A DNA stretch of 64,000 bases from Bryobacterales bacterium (GCA_016721425.1 JADKID010000041.1:1-64000), one strand, 5' to 3'; shown: positions 55,412 through 64,000, counted from the stretch's first letter. The notes: a model not told the origin generated them from the sequence alone. Made by a program: numbers and translations.

Positions 55412-56815
55412 ATGCAAAAGTTTTTTGAAGCTCTGGCCAACGTCTTCCGGGTCCCTGACCTGCGCAATCGTGTGCTCTTTACCTTGGGGCTCCTGGCGGT
55501 CTACCGTCTGGGCGCAGCCATCCCGATTCCTGGCGTGGATGCGATCAAGTTCGAGGAGTTCTTCAGCCGCAATCAGGGCACCCTCTTCGGATTCCTGGAT
55601 CTGTTCTCCGGTGGCCAGTTTCGCCGGCTGACGGTCTTTGCCCTGGGCATCATGCCCTACATCACCTCTTCCATCGTTTTGCAGTTGCTGACGATTGTTG
55701 TGCCGACCCTGGAAAAGCTCTCGAAAGAGGGAGAACTCGGCCGGCGCAAAATCACGCAATGGACCCGGTACCTGACGGTTGGCTTGGGCCTGATGCAGTC
55801 GATGTTCATCGCGACTGCTTTGCAGAAGCAGGGCAGCTTTGTCCTGGACCCCGGAATTGGCTTCGTCGCCCTAACGATGTTGACGCTCACCACGGGTACT
55901 GCGTTCATTATGTGGTTGGGTGAGCAGATCACAGAGCGCGGTGTCGGCAATGGAATGTCCCTGATCATCTTCGCCGGTATTGTGGCGGGATTGCCATCCG
56001 CGATCGGGAACATCTACCAGAATACGTTTGTGACCAACGCATGGCACCCGCTCCAGTTGATGATCATCCTGGTGATGATGGTGGGCGTCGTCGCCTTCAT
56101 CGTGCTCGTGGAGCGAGGTGAGCGCAGGATCCCCGTGCAGTACGCCAAGCGCGTTGTCGGGCGCCGCATGATGGGCGGCCAGTCCACGCACCTTCCTCTG
56201 AAGGTGAACGCAGGCGGTGTGATTCCGGTGATCTTCGCCTCTTCGCTGTTGGCCTTCCCGCTGACGATGTTGAACATTCCGTTCATTGCCAACAATAAGT
56301 GGCTGTCCGGGATCCTCACTTCAATCCGCAGCGGTGAGCCGCTCTACATCATCCTCTTCATCACCCTGATCATCTTCTTCTCGTTCTTCTACGTCAGCAT
56401 CATCTTCAATCCGAACGAAGCTGCTGACAACATGCGCAAGTACGGCGGCTTCATCCCGGGCATTCGTCCGGGGAAGAACACTGCCGACTACATGAACAAG
56501 ATCCTCACGCGAATCACCGTGGTGGGCGGCTTGTATCTGGCGATCCTTTCCTTGATTCCCGAATTGATGATCGGCGGAATCAAGCTCCAACATCTGCCGC
56601 CGGCCGCGCTCGGCAATTGGATCGATTCGAATTTCCCCCGTTGGCTGTTGGATGGTCTGGGCGTTACGTTCGTGTTTGGCGGTACGTCCCTGCTCATCGT
56701 TGTTGGCGTGGCCATGGACACGGTCAATCAGGTTGAGGCCCAGTTGATCATGCGGCACTATGAAGGGTTTACTCCGCGGGCAGGCCGAATTCGTGGCCGG
56801 CGCAGCGGGGCTTAG
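55412..56815 (+). CDS. secY: Preprotein translocase subunit SecY
   Basis: A 467-residue ten-helix channel of the Sec translocon. Recognisable plug/helix 2 region (GIMPYITSSIVLQLL), cytoplasmic loop ERGERRIPVQYAKRVVGRRM and IRPGKNTADYMNKILTRIT. Position between rplO and adk is canonical. Confidence 0.97.
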   Translation: MQKFFEALANVFRVPDLRNRVLFTLGLLAVYRLGAAIPIPGVDAIKFEEFFSRNQGTLFGFLDLFSGGQFRRLTVFALGIMPYITSSIVLQLLTIVVPTLEKLSKEGELGRRKITQWTRYLTVGLGLMQSMFIATALQKQGSFVLDPGIGFVALTMLTLTTGTAFIMWLGEQITERGVGNGMSLIIFAGIVAGLPSAIGNIYQNTFVTNAWHPLQLMIILVMMVGVVAFIVLVERGERRIPVQYAKRVVGRRMMGGQSTHLPLKVNAGGVIPVIFASSLLAFPLTMLNIPFIANNKWLSGILTSIRSGEPLYIILFITLIIFFSFFYVSIIFNPNEAADNMRKYGGFIPGIRPGKNTADYMNKILTRITVVGGLYLAILSLIPELMIGGIKLQHLPPAALGNWIDSNFPRWLLDGLGVTFVFGGTSLLIVVGVAMDTVNQVEAQLIMRHYEGFTPRAGRIRGRRSGA

Positions 56816-56884
56816 AAGATACCGTTCGGGCTCCTCCCAGTCCGAGGAGATGGCCCGCTGAAAGAAGCGCAGTAAGCGGGTTCC

Positions 56885-57544
56885 ATGCAACCGAAGGCTT
56901 TGATTTTGTTTGGCCCTCCGGGCTCGGGTAAAGGCACGCAAGCCAAACTCCTTCGGGAGAGGCTACAGGTGCCGCATATCTCGACCGGAGATATGCTCCG
57001 GGAACGGATCGCCTCTGGCGATCACCTCGGAGTGCAGGTTCAGGAGTTGATGCAGGCAGGGCGCCTGGTGCCCGACGAGATTGTGAATCAATTGGTCGCC
57101 GATCGGACCTCACAGGCCGATTGCGCCACTGGATTCATTCTTGATGGGTATCCCAGGACGCTGCAACAGGCCGAGGTGTTGGCCGTGCAACTGCGGCAGC
57201 AGGGCTTCAAGCCTGTGGTGATCCACTTGAAAGTGGATTACACTAAGATTATCGCTCGTATCGCGGGTAGACGGCAGTGCCCGGTGTGTGGGGCACTATA
57301 CAGTCTCACTTCGAACCCGCCGCAGCGTCCGGATCATTGTGATTTGGAAGGTGCGAGGCTGGTGATTCGCGACGACGACAAAGAGTTTGTGATCCGGGAG
57401 CGTCTGGAGGCGTACGACAGGCAAACCCGGCCTTTGTTGGATTACTTCGCTGCCTCAGGCGACCCGTTCCACGAGTTGGACGGCAGCGACGGAACCCCGC
57501 AAGAGGTGTTGGCTTCTGTTTGCAGTGTGTTGAACTTGGAATGA
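56885..57544 (+). CDS. adk: Adenylate kinase with zinc-type LID
   Basis: A 219-residue kinase interconverting ATP, ADP and AMP. P-loop GPPGSGKGT at 10-18, DGYPRT motif, and a long LID with Cys132-x2-Cys135-x16-Cys152-x2-Glu155. Zinc-type LIDs normally end in Cys or Asp at the fourth position, so Glu is a variant. The stop overlaps the map start (ATGA). Confidence 0.95.
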   Translation: MQPKALILFGPPGSGKGTQAKLLRERLQVPHISTGDMLRERIASGDHLGVQVQELMQAGRLVPDEIVNQLVADRTSQADCATGFILDGYPRTLQQAEVLAVQLRQQGFKPVVIHLKVDYTKIIARIAGRRQCPVCGALYSLTSNPPQRPDHCDLEGARLVIRDDDKEFVIRERLEAYDRQTRPLLDYFAASGDPFHELDGSDGTPQEVLASVCSVLNLE

Positions 57545-58311
57545 TTATCCGGAAAAGCCCGGCTGAACTCGAAAAGATGCGGCGTGCCGGCTTGCTGGTG
57601 CACGAGATCCTTCAGCAGATGACGAAGATGGTGGCTGAAGGCGTTTCGACGCTGGATCTGGAAGTCGTGGCTGAGAAGATGATCAAGGATGCTGGGGCCA
57701 AGCCGGCGTTCAAGGGTTACTATGTGCCGGCGGCGGGGGGTAAATACCCCTTCGTACTGTGTACCTCCGTCAATGAAGAGGTAGTGCACGGTATGCCGTC
57801 GGCCAAACGCGTGTTGAAGTCGGGTGATATCGTTTCGATCGATACCGGGGTCTGTCTGGAAGGCTATTTCGGAGATTCCGCCGTGACAATTCCGGTCGGC
57901 GAGGTCAGCGAGCAGGTCAAGCGCCTCTTGCGGGTTACCTCGGAGTCGCTGGAGTTGGCGATCGGGCAGATGAAGGAAGGCAACCGGCTTTTCGATGTCT
58001 GTGGTGCTGTTGAGAGGCATGTCACGTCGAACGGATTTACGATTGTGCGGGATTACGTTGGTCATGGGATCGGCACTTCGCTTCACGAAGAGCCTCAGGT
58101 TCCGAACTACGTGGATCGGCGCAACGAAAATCCGAGGTTGAAGGAGGGCATGGTCCTCGCCATCGAGCCGATGGTGAACGCCGGCCGGCCCGAAACGAAG
58201 GTTTTGTCAGACCGCTGGACCGCGGTGACGAAGGACGGCGGCTTTGCCGCTCACTTTGAGCACTCGGTGGCGGTAACGGCCAATGGTCCATGGGTGCTCA
58301 CGAGACCCTAG
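57541..58311 (+). CDS. map: Methionine aminopeptidase type I
   Basis: A 256-residue metalloprotease that removes N-terminal Met. All five metal ligands are present: Asp101, Asp112, His175, Glu209 and Glu240. Start ATG at 57541 overlaps the adk stop; an upstream reading begins inside adk. infA starts 22 bases before the end of this gene. Confidence 0.96.
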   Translation: MIIRKSPAELEKMRRAGLLVHEILQQMTKMVAEGVSTLDLEVVAEKMIKDAGAKPAFKGYYVPAAGGKYPFVLCTSVNEEVVHGMPSAKRVLKSGDIVSIDTGVCLEGYFGDSAVTIPVGEVSEQVKRLLRVTSESLELAIGQMKEGNRLFDVCGAVERHVTSNGFTIVRDYVGHGIGTSLHEEPQVPNYVDRRNENPRLKEGMVLAIEPMVNAGRPETKVLSDRWTAVTKDGGFAAHFEHSVAVTANGPWVLTRP

Positions 58312-58505
58312 CCACCGGTCAGGTCGTCGAGATTTTGCCGGCATCTACTTTTCGGGTGGAGTTGGCGGACAGGCGGCAGGTGATAGCACACCTGGCTCCG
58401 GCTGTGAAGAGAGCTTTTGTCAGGCTCCGGTTGAGGGATCAGGTCGAGGTGGCGCTTACGGCCGCCGACCCCAGCCGGGCCCGAATTGTACGAGTTTTGG
58501 ATTGA
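58290..58505 (+). CDS. infA: Translation initiation factor IF-1, divergent
   Basis: A 71-residue S1/OB-fold protein: GQVVEILPASTFRVELADRR, then VIAHLAPAVKRAFVRLRLRD and RARIVRVLD match IF-1 positions, but the usual AKED N-terminus is replaced by GAHETLAT and several core residues differ. It overlaps map by 22 bases, and lies before rpmJ and rpsM, the canonical infA position. I am fairly sure that it is IF-1 although less conserved than typical. Confidence 0.88.
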   Translation: MGAHETLATGQVVEILPASTFRVELADRRQVIAHLAPAVKRAFVRLRLRDQVEVALTAADPSRARIVRVLD

Positions 58506-58521
58506 GAAGAAGAGGCAAGTT

Positions 58522-58635
58522 ATGAAAGTCCGGGCTTCAGTCAAAAAAATGTGTGACAAGTGCAAGATCGTCCATCGCGAAGGCGTTGTGCGCGTCATCT
58601 GCATCAACCCCAAGCACAAGCAGCGGCAGGGCTAG
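58522..58635 (+). CDS. rpmJ: Ribosomal protein L36, zinc-binding type
   Basis: A 37-residue protein with Cys11, Cys14, Cys27 and His32 (MCDKCK ... CINPKHKQRQG), the zinc form. Length is the standard 37. Ribosome site GAGG 7 bases before the ATG. Confidence 0.97.
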   Translation: MKVRASVKKMCDKCKIVHREGVVRVICINPKHKQRQG

Positions 58636-58656
58636 TCGGAGAAATCGAGGAAAGAT

Positions 58657-59040
58657 ATGGCGCGTATCGCAGGTGTGGATCTTCCGGCCCGTAAGCAGGC
58701 ACAGATCGGGCTAACGTACATTTATGGGATCGGGCGCACTCGCGCCAAGTCGATCCTTCACCGGGCAGGTATCGCCCCGGAAAAGAAAATCGCTGACCTT
58801 GCTGAAGAGGAAGTGGCACGCATCCGCCAGATCCTGGAAGAGGAAGGCGCGGTGGAAGGCGATCTCCGTAAGGAGACGTCGATGAACATCAAGCGCCTGA
58901 TCGAGATGGGCTCTTACCGAGGCTTGCGTCATCGCCGCAGCCTGCCTGTGCGCGGCCAGCGTACGCACACCAATGCGCGTACCCGCAAGGGTCCTCGCCG
59001 CGGCACCGTGGCCAACAAGAAAAAGGCCGGCGCCAAGTAA
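58657..59040 (+). CDS. rpsM: Ribosomal protein S13
   Basis: A 127-residue 30S head protein (ARIAGVDLPARKQAQIGLTY; GLRHRRSLPVRGQRTHTNAR) with a basic tail. Standard length plus about 5. Confidence 0.97.
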   Translation: MARIAGVDLPARKQAQIGLTYIYGIGRTRAKSILHRAGIAPEKKIADLAEEEVARIRQILEEEGAVEGDLRKETSMNIKRLIEMGSYRGLRHRRSLPVRGQRTHTNARTRKGPRRGTVANKKKAGAK

Positions 59041-59075
59041 CCTCTGGCTAATAGATCAGGAGTGGATTGACCAAG

Positions 59076-59483
59076 ATGGCGAAAACGCAAGCGAAGGCCA
59101 ACAAGAAGAAGTCCTTCAAGAAAAAAGAGAAGAAGAACGTACCGGTTGGGCTGTGCCACATCCAGGCGACGTTCAACAACACCATCATTACGTTCACGGA
59201 CCAGATCGGCAACACGTTATCCTGGTCGAGCTCCGGTTCGCTGGGCTTCCGTGGATCCCGCAAGGGCACTCCATTCGCCGCGCAACAGGCGTCCATGACG
59301 GCTGCTAACAAGGCGAAGGATTGCGGTTTGCGCCAAGTGGAAGTTCGCGTTGCTGGTCCGGGTTCCGGTCGCGAGTCCGCGATTCGCGCCCTGGCCACCG
59401 CCGGCATCGAAGTCCGCAACATCAAGGACACGACGCCGATTCCCCACAACGGCTGCAGGCCCCCGAAGAAGCGCCGCGTCTGA
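59076..59483 (+). CDS. rpsK: Ribosomal protein S11
   Basis: A 135-residue platform protein (VGLCHIQATFNNTIITFTDQ; DTTPIPHNGCRPPKKRRV). ATG at 59076 is taken as the start because related proteins begin MAK-x-QAK; a TTG at 59067 is also open but only 4 bases from the AGGAG at 59058-59062. Confidence 0.95.
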   Translation: MAKTQAKANKKKSFKKKEKKNVPVGLCHIQATFNNTIITFTDQIGNTLSWSSSGSLGFRGSRKGTPFAAQQASMTAANKAKDCGLRQVEVRVAGPGSGRESAIRALATAGIEVRNIKDTTPIPHNGCRPPKKRRV

Positions 59484-59698
59484 CACTTTCATTGCGGGTC
59501 GGTCTTCATCGCGTTACGCCGATTGGCGCGAAACGTGCATGTAGCGCCCGAACAGTGTAATATTTAATTTGGTCGCTCTGCGGCTCAAAGCTGCTGGTTG
59601 GGGCTTGCCCCTTGCTGGCACTGGTAAGCAGGACGAAGGCTGGCCCTCCCAGGCCACCGTAAACTGCACCTCGTAAATAGGTATCTGTAGGAGGTCCT
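59484..59698 (+). promoter_or_regulatory. Leader region of rpsD-rpoA-rplQ
   Basis: A 215-base gap, the longest inside the ribosomal cluster. It holds an AT-rich island (TAATATTTAATT, 59558-59569) that could be a -10 region, a GGGG-CTTG-CCCC hairpin (59600-59611) and TGGCC/GGCCA (59641-59656) close to the ribosome site. S4 represses the alpha operon through a structured leader in E. coli; whether this is analogous is inference. Confidence 0.35.
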
Positions 59699-60331
59699 TT
59701 GGCTCGTTACATCGGTCCCGTCTGCCGGCTCTGCCGCCGAGACGGAATGAAACTCTTCCTGAAAGGCGCCCGCTGCTTCAGCGACAAGTGCGCCATTGAA
59801 AAACGTAACTTCCCTCCCGGTCAGCACGGCAAGGACCGGAAGCCGAAGATCGTCGGCTACGGCCTCCAACTGCGCGAGAAGCAGAAGGCAAAGCGCTACT
59901 ACGGCGTCCCCGAAGTTCAGTTCCGCAACTTGTTCGAGAAGGCTGCCCGCCAGAAGGGCGTCACCGGCGAGAACCTGCTCTCCATGCTGGAACGCCGTTT
60001 GGACAATATCGTTCACAAGATCGGCTTCGGCACCTCCCGCGCCATGGCACGCCAACTGGTCCGGCACGGCCACATCGCCATTAACGGGAAGAAGGTGGAC
60101 ATCCCCTCCTACATCGTCCGTCCCAATGATGTAATCAGCATCCGCGACAAGTCGAAGGAAAACGCGGCCATTCAGAGCGCCCTCGACGCCACCGCGCATG
60201 TCCCATCGCCAGCCTGGATCGAAGTGAATCGTGAAGCACTCAGTGCCCGCGTGCAATCGAACCCGAAGCGCGAGGATCTCGTCCAGATCAAACTCGAAGA
60301 GCAGTTGATCGTCGAGTTGTACTCGAAGTAA
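59699..60331 (+). CDS. rpsD: Ribosomal protein S4, zinc-binding type
   Basis: A 210-residue primary 16S-binding protein with TTG start and a strong ribosome site (AGGAGGT, 59688-59694). Zinc-type N-terminus with Cys9, Cys12, Cys26 and Cys31, then the S4 RNA-binding domain (LERRLDNIVHKIGFGTSRAM). Start chosen by ribosome-site spacing and by the family start MARYIGP. Confidence 0.96.
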   Translation: MARYIGPVCRLCRRDGMKLFLKGARCFSDKCAIEKRNFPPGQHGKDRKPKIVGYGLQLREKQKAKRYYGVPEVQFRNLFEKAARQKGVTGENLLSMLERRLDNIVHKIGFGTSRAMARQLVRHGHIAINGKKVDIPSYIVRPNDVISIRDKSKENAAIQSALDATAHVPSPAWIEVNREALSARVQSNPKREDLVQIKLEEQLIVELYSK

Positions 60332-60343
60332 GAGGAGCGTGCG

Positions 60344-61369
60344 ATGTTCAAAGGATTCCAGAAACCCAAACGGCTGGTAGCAAATACCGAAACCCTCACC
60401 GAACGGTATGGCATGTTCACCGCCCAGCCATTCGAGCGCGGTTTCGGGACGACCATCGGAAACGCGTTGCGCCGCATCCTGCTGAGCTCCATCGAGGGCG
60501 CCGCGATCACGGCCGTCAAGATCGATGGCGTCGACCATGAGTTCAGCCCGATTCCCGGCGTCGTTGAAGACGCGACCGACATCATTCTGAACCTCAAGCA
60601 AGTGCCGTTCAAGATGATGGAAGATGGCGTCAAAACGATCAATCTGCGCGTCGATCAGGCTGGGGAAGTTACCTCTGCCATGATCGAAACCGATCCTGGC
60701 ATCGAAGTCCTCGACCGCAATCTCCACATCGCCACCGTGTCCAGCGGTGGCAAGCTCTCTATCGAACTGCGCATTAAGCAGGGACGTGGCTACATTTCCC
60801 GCGATCGCAACTTCGACGAAGACCTCCCCGTCGGCTACATCCCCATCGATTCCGTCCACTCCCCGGTCCGAAAGGTCAAGTACACCGTCGAGGCTGCCCG
60901 CCTCGGCCAGATGACCGACTACGACAAGCTCATTCTCGAGTTGTGGACCAACGGTGCGGTTTCCCCCCAGGACGCCGTCGGCATGGCTTCCAAGCTCCTC
61001 AAGGACCACATGACGATCTTCATCAACTTCGAGGAAACCCCCGATGTTGTCGAAGAAGTGGTCGAGCGCGCCGCCGGGCATATGAACGAGATTCTCAACC
61101 GCTCTGTGGAAGAACTCGAGCTCAGCGTGCGCTCCTACAACTGCCTGAAGAACGCCAACATTCAGTCTATCGGGGACCTCGTTCAACGGTCAGAGGCTGA
61201 GATGTTGCGCACCAAGAACTTCGGGCGCAAGTCTTTGAACGAAATCAAGGAGATCCTGGCCGGCCTAGGCCTCTCCTTTGGCATGAAAATTGACGCCCAG
61301 GGCCGCCTTACCGGTCCCATCGGCGGCTCCTCCAGCTCCGAAGACGATCTGCAGGAGCTGGGTGAATAG
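60344..61369 (+). CDS. rpoA: RNA polymerase alpha subunit
   Basis: A 341-residue assembly subunit. N-terminal dimerisation domain (GFGTTIGNALRRILLSSIEG), then a C-terminal domain (LSVRSYNCLKNANIQSIGDL; NFGRKSLNEIKEILAGLGLS) that contacts UP elements and activators. Standard length with a Ser/Glu-rich tail. Confidence 0.97.
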   Translation: MFKGFQKPKRLVANTETLTERYGMFTAQPFERGFGTTIGNALRRILLSSIEGAAITAVKIDGVDHEFSPIPGVVEDATDIILNLKQVPFKMMEDGVKTINLRVDQAGEVTSAMIETDPGIEVLDRNLHIATVSSGGKLSIELRIKQGRGYISRDRNFDEDLPVGYIPIDSVHSPVRKVKYTVEAARLGQMTDYDKLILELWTNGAVSPQDAVGMASKLLKDHMTIFINFEETPDVVEEVVERAAGHMNEILNRSVEELELSVRSYNCLKNANIQSIGDLVQRSEAEMLRTKNFGRKSLNEIKEILAGLGLSFGMKIDAQGRLTGPIGGSSSSEDDLQELGE

Positions 61370-61427
61370 ACCAGCCCATCCGGGCTCAGGCTTGCCTGGC
61401 CGGGGTATGGACGCAAGGTAAAACGAC

Positions 61428-61895
61428 ATGAGACACAAGGTAGCAGGATTTAAACTCAAGCGCGATAGCAGCGCCCGCCGCGCCCTCCTCCGCGGCCTCG
61501 TCACCAGCATCATCGAGACTGAAGGCGAACGCATCATCACCACGGTTCCCAAGGCCAAGGCCGTCAAGCCGATTCTGGAAAAGATGATCACCCTCGGCAA
61601 GCAGGATACCCTCCACGCTCGCCGCCAGGCCGCCGCATTCCTCATGACCCCGGCCGCTGTGAAGAAGCTGTTCGACAAGCTCGGACCGCGCTTCGCCCAG
61701 CGCAATGGCGGTTACTCCCAGATTATCCGTGTCGGCTGGCGCAAAGGCGACGGCGCGGAGCAGGCCATCATTCAACTCGTGGGCTCCCAGCTCATCAAGC
61801 GCGCCGACGACCGTGCCAAGCGCCGCGAAGAGCGGTTGAAGGCCATGCGCGAAGGTCGCGAAGGCGATGAGGTCGCCGCCGACTCCAAGGAATAG
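61428..61895 (+). CDS. rplQ: Ribosomal protein L17
   Basis: A 155-residue protein (MRHKVAGFKLKRDSSARRAL; TTVPKAKAVKPILEKMITLG). About 30 residues longer than E. coli L17 by a charged C-terminal tail (DRAKRREERLKAMREGREGD). Last gene of the cluster. Confidence 0.96.
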   Translation: MRHKVAGFKLKRDSSARRALLRGLVTSIIETEGERIITTVPKAKAVKPILEKMITLGKQDTLHARRQAAAFLMTPAAVKKLFDKLGPRFAQRNGGYSQIIRVGWRKGDGAEQAIIQLVGSQLIKRADDRAKRREERLKAMREGREGDEVAADSKE

Positions 61896-61920
61896 CCAGG
61901 TTACAGAGAATCTTCAAGCA

Positions 61921-61960
61921 GGGCGGAGCTTCCCAATCGGAAGTTCCGCCCTCTTTCTTT
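61921..61960 (+). terminator. Intrinsic terminator of the ribosomal protein cluster
   Basis: A 13-pair stem (61921-61933 with 61939-61951, one G-U pair) with loop CAATC, followed by TCTTTCTTT. Lies 25 bases after the rplQ stop. The strongest terminator in the window. Confidence 0.93.
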
Positions 61961-61977
61961 GCCTGCCCGCTATCTTG

Positions 61978-63654
61978 TCAGTGGAGCAACCCGCGCAGGA
62001 ATGGCAACCGGCCGGCTAATTCCATCAGGATCCGCGGCAACACCAGCAGCACCGGTGCGTAGCCGAGCCGGCTCCGCGACTTCATGGCGGCAAGCCCCAG
62101 AAACAACAGTAGTGGTGACAACGTCCGCGGGTAGGCGAAGGGGTCATGCCATGCCAGATGACCACCGATTGTGAAGGGCAGTGCCACGAAGGCCGCGCTA
62201 GCAAGCGCCAATGGACTGTCGTACTCCCGGAACACACACGCTATCGCCAGGACTATAGCCAACGTGACGCCAGCCAGGGAAACGTAGTCCAGCGCGACCG
62301 CCAGGGTGGCGATCTGCGACGGGAACTGATAGTGTACCGGGTTCAACAGATGGTCCCGGAATGCGTGCGCTGAAGTCGACAGCCCCAAACTGGGAAAGTC
62401 GGCCTGGGTATGGGACCGGACAACTAGATGCCATGCCGCCGCCGGAAGCGCCGCGGTGCCGAAGATGCCTGCCAGCGTCCAACGTCTGTTGATCATGAGG
62501 TGCAACCCGTAGGCTCCCCACAATAGGAATCCCGTGTCCCGGGTCAGCGTCGCCAGCACGATCACCGCATAGATTCCGCCTTTGGGAGCGCGGGTCACGT
62601 AACAAGCAAATCCGCAGCAAAACGCCAGAAACATGAGATCGACCGTCAAACGGTCGAGCGAGATAAGTACTGCCGGCATCAGCAGGAAAGCGAGCCCCCA
62701 GTAACGGTTTGCGCCCATCAGGCTCGCGCAGCAAGCCAGCCACCAGGCGCCCAATCCGAATGCCAATAGCGAAATCGCATGAATCGACGGATCAATCCAA
62801 TCTTGCCGGCCCAACGCGATGACATAGCTGAGCACCGGTACCAGGATTCGTGTATATCGAAGGCGCGGCACGTCGATACTGTGCGCCGTTCGCTCGTTCG
62901 GCCACGGGTCATGCGCGATGTAGTGATAAAACTGACCGTCATACCCACTGTGAGGAAAGACGAAGAGTTTCTCGTGCTGCAAGTGCTCCGGGGCGGGGAA
63001 CGCCCGGCCAGCGCAGAACAGCCCGCTCCAGTTTCCATCGAAATTGACTTGGACGTTGGCGAACTGAATGCAAAACGCCATGGCGGCGGCCGCTACACCC
63101 ACTGCGACGTTGCGGGGGAAGAACCGGCCCGAAGTCTTCAGGTAGCCTGCGTAGCCATCGAGTCCGGACGACAGCAATGCCTCCTCCTGCGCCGCCTTCC
63201 GCCACACAAACACCGTGAGCGGAATCACCATCAGCCATAGCCACGAATTCAGCGCCAACTCGTAGCCCGCCACCAACAGGATGTCGCCGATGTAAATGGG
63301 ATGGCGGATGTGGCGGTACAGCCCGGCCGAGACCAGTTGCTGGCCAGGCAATACGGTGGCCGACTCCACGTTGGACCAGTTCCGCCCCAACTGCACCCGG
63401 GCGGCAACGGCCACCGCCAAGCCCAGTGTCAGAAGCGCCGCGCCCGCCACGCGTAACACCCGCGGCTCGTTCGCAATCGGCAGGATCTCGGGCAGGAAAC
63501 ACTGCAGCAGTAGCCCACCCAGCACGGCGATCTTTACGGCTTTGATCGGCGTAAACGGTACGCGCCCGGCATTGCCGTCACGCCGGCGCAGCACCTCCCA
63601 GACGAGTTTGTGCGCCACCATAGCTGAAAACAGGTAGATGCGAAGGAGATCCAT
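61978..63654 (-). CDS. Fusion: ICMT/PEMT-like methyltransferase plus polytopic membrane domain
   Basis: A 558-residue membrane protein. Residues 1-180 resemble the isoprenylcysteine/phospholipid methyltransferase fold: helices, then GLYRHIRHPIYIGD (RHP at 117-119), QEEALL (Glu157-Glu158) and YAGY before the next helix, the set that binds S-adenosylmethionine. Residues 190-558 contain about nine more helices with a soluble loop rich in aromatics (SGYDGQFYHYIAHDPW) reminiscent of GT-C-like membrane proteins. I know of no named protein with this combination. No frame break explains the fusion. The neighbouring upstream gene is a family 2 glycosyltransferase, so a lipid-linked sugar role is possible. 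Confidence 0.65.
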   Translation of the reverse strand: MDLLRIYLFSAMVAHKLVWEVLRRRDGNAGRVPFTPIKAVKIAVLGGLLLQCFLPEILPIANEPRVLRVAGAALLTLGLAVAVAARVQLGRNWSNVESATVLPGQQLVSAGLYRHIRHPIYIGDILLVAGYELALNSWLWLMVIPLTVFVWRKAAQEEALLSSGLDGYAGYLKTSGRFFPRNVAVGVAAAAMAFCIQFANVQVNFDGNWSGLFCAGRAFPAPEHLQHEKLFVFPHSGYDGQFYHYIAHDPWPNERTAHSIDVPRLRYTRILVPVLSYVIALGRQDWIDPSIHAISLLAFGLGAWWLACCASLMGANRYWGLAFLLMPAVLISLDRLTVDLMFLAFCCGFACYVTRAPKGGIYAVIVLATLTRDTGFLLWGAYGLHLMINRRWTLAGIFGTAALPAAAWHLVVRSHTQADFPSLGLSTSAHAFRDHLLNPVHYQFPSQIATLAVALDYVSLAGVTLAIVLAIACVFREYDSPLALASAAFVALPFTIGGHLAWHDPFAYPRTLSPLLLFLGLAAMKSRSRLGYAPVLLVLPRILMELAGRLPFLRGLLH

Positions 63655-63657
63655 CCG

Positions 63658-64000
63658 TTACCCCTCAGCATCCGGCAGAGAAGATTCCAACTCCTCCCCG
63701 CGCAGGACGCTGGGCGGCCCTTGCACCATTCTGCCCAGCCGAGTGGCGATGGCATCGCCCACCATCCCGATGAGCAGGATCTGCAGCGCTGAGACGAACG
63801 CCAGCAGAGCAGACGCAGAAATGTTGGGCTGATGAGTGAAATCCAACAGCATCTTCGCCACGCCGTAGACCAGGCATAGCAGCACCACCGGCAGGAAGAT
63901 CCTCAGCGGTCTGAAGAGCATGGCGGTGCGAAGGATCAGTACCAGAAAACTGGCAGCATCCCATGGGACGATCTTCGATTTTCCAGTACGCGGCAGATAG
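63658..64000 (-). CDS. Family 2 glycosyltransferase, C-terminal end (partial)
   Basis: Only the last 113 residues lie in the window; the frame is open to its edge. YLPRTGKSKIVPWDAASFLV, then two membrane helices (RIFLPVVLLCLVYGVAKMLL; LLAFVSALQILLIGMVGDAI) match the tail of polyprenol-phosphate sugar transferases of the dolichol-phosphate mannose synthase type. It lies 3 bases upstream of the methyltransferase-fusion gene, probably in one operon. Confidence 0.7.
   Translation of the reverse strand, partial: YLPRTGKSKIVPWDAASFLVLILRTAMLFRPLRIFLPVVLLCLVYGVAKMLLDFTHQPNISASALLAFVSALQILLIGMVGDAIATRLGRMVQGPPSVLRGEELESSLPDAEG

Noticed and set aside
59585..61186. 533-codon minus-strand frame
   Set aside because: Antisense to rpsD and rpoA; a product of strong codon bias in those genes.

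Overview
The window reads as a chromosomal segment of a GC-rich acidobacterium, most likely of the Bryobacterales/Solibacter group. The evidence is indirect: a secreted beta-propeller protein ends in what I recognise as the Solibacter-type C-terminal domain (TIGR03437 family), there is an Oar-like TonB receptor with an N-terminal carboxypeptidase-regulatory domain, a large secreted M14 peptidase, and several short secreted proteins of a kind common in that phylum. No 16S gene is present, so this placement is inference.

Layout. 0.1-2.4 kb: a lipoprotein and a divergent sulfatase, both with broken frames. 2.5-5.4 kb: a small Cys-rich protein, two overlapping SPFH-domain membrane proteins and a membrane-anchored unknown. 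5.4-12.6 kb, minus strand: a tightly packed six-gene set (L,D-transpeptidase, SPFH protein, secreted unknown, orphan solute-binding protein, NtrY-like kinase, NtrC-class regulator). A -24/-12 sigma54-like box precedes it, with two tandem palindromes 77-96 bases upstream of the predicted start site, where a regulator of that class would bind. 12.8-15.7 kb: an enolase-superfamily enzyme, a bicupin and a J-domain protein. 16.1-25.6 kb, minus strand: a Tad/Flp pilus operon (PilZ-like, GT-C-like membrane protein, two Flp pilins, CpaB, CpaC, TadZ, TadA, TadB, TadC, a 33-residue membrane peptide) without pseudopilins or prepilin peptidase. 26-30.5 kb: the TIGR03437-type protein with a 10-C tract, an outer-membrane barrel and a small secreted protein. 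30.5-34.7 kb: tdh and rlmB, then merR, flbD, motA and motB. 34.7-40.9 kb: M14 peptidase and TonB receptor. 41.4-61.9 kb, plus strand: the fused str, S10, spc and alpha operons from rpsL to rplQ, closed by a strong intrinsic terminator. 62-64 kb: a methyltransferase/polytopic membrane fusion and the C-terminal end of a family 2 glycosyltransferase that runs off the window.

Six genes (lipoprotein, sulfatase, both Flp pilins, the GT-C-like protein, tuf) contain frame breaks. Nearly every break is repaired by restoring one unit of a short homopolymer or dinucleotide repeat (for example CGCG read as CG). Because tuf is among them, I think most are consensus errors rather than true pseudogenes. No tRNA, rRNA, CRISPR array, insertion sequence or prophage was seen.
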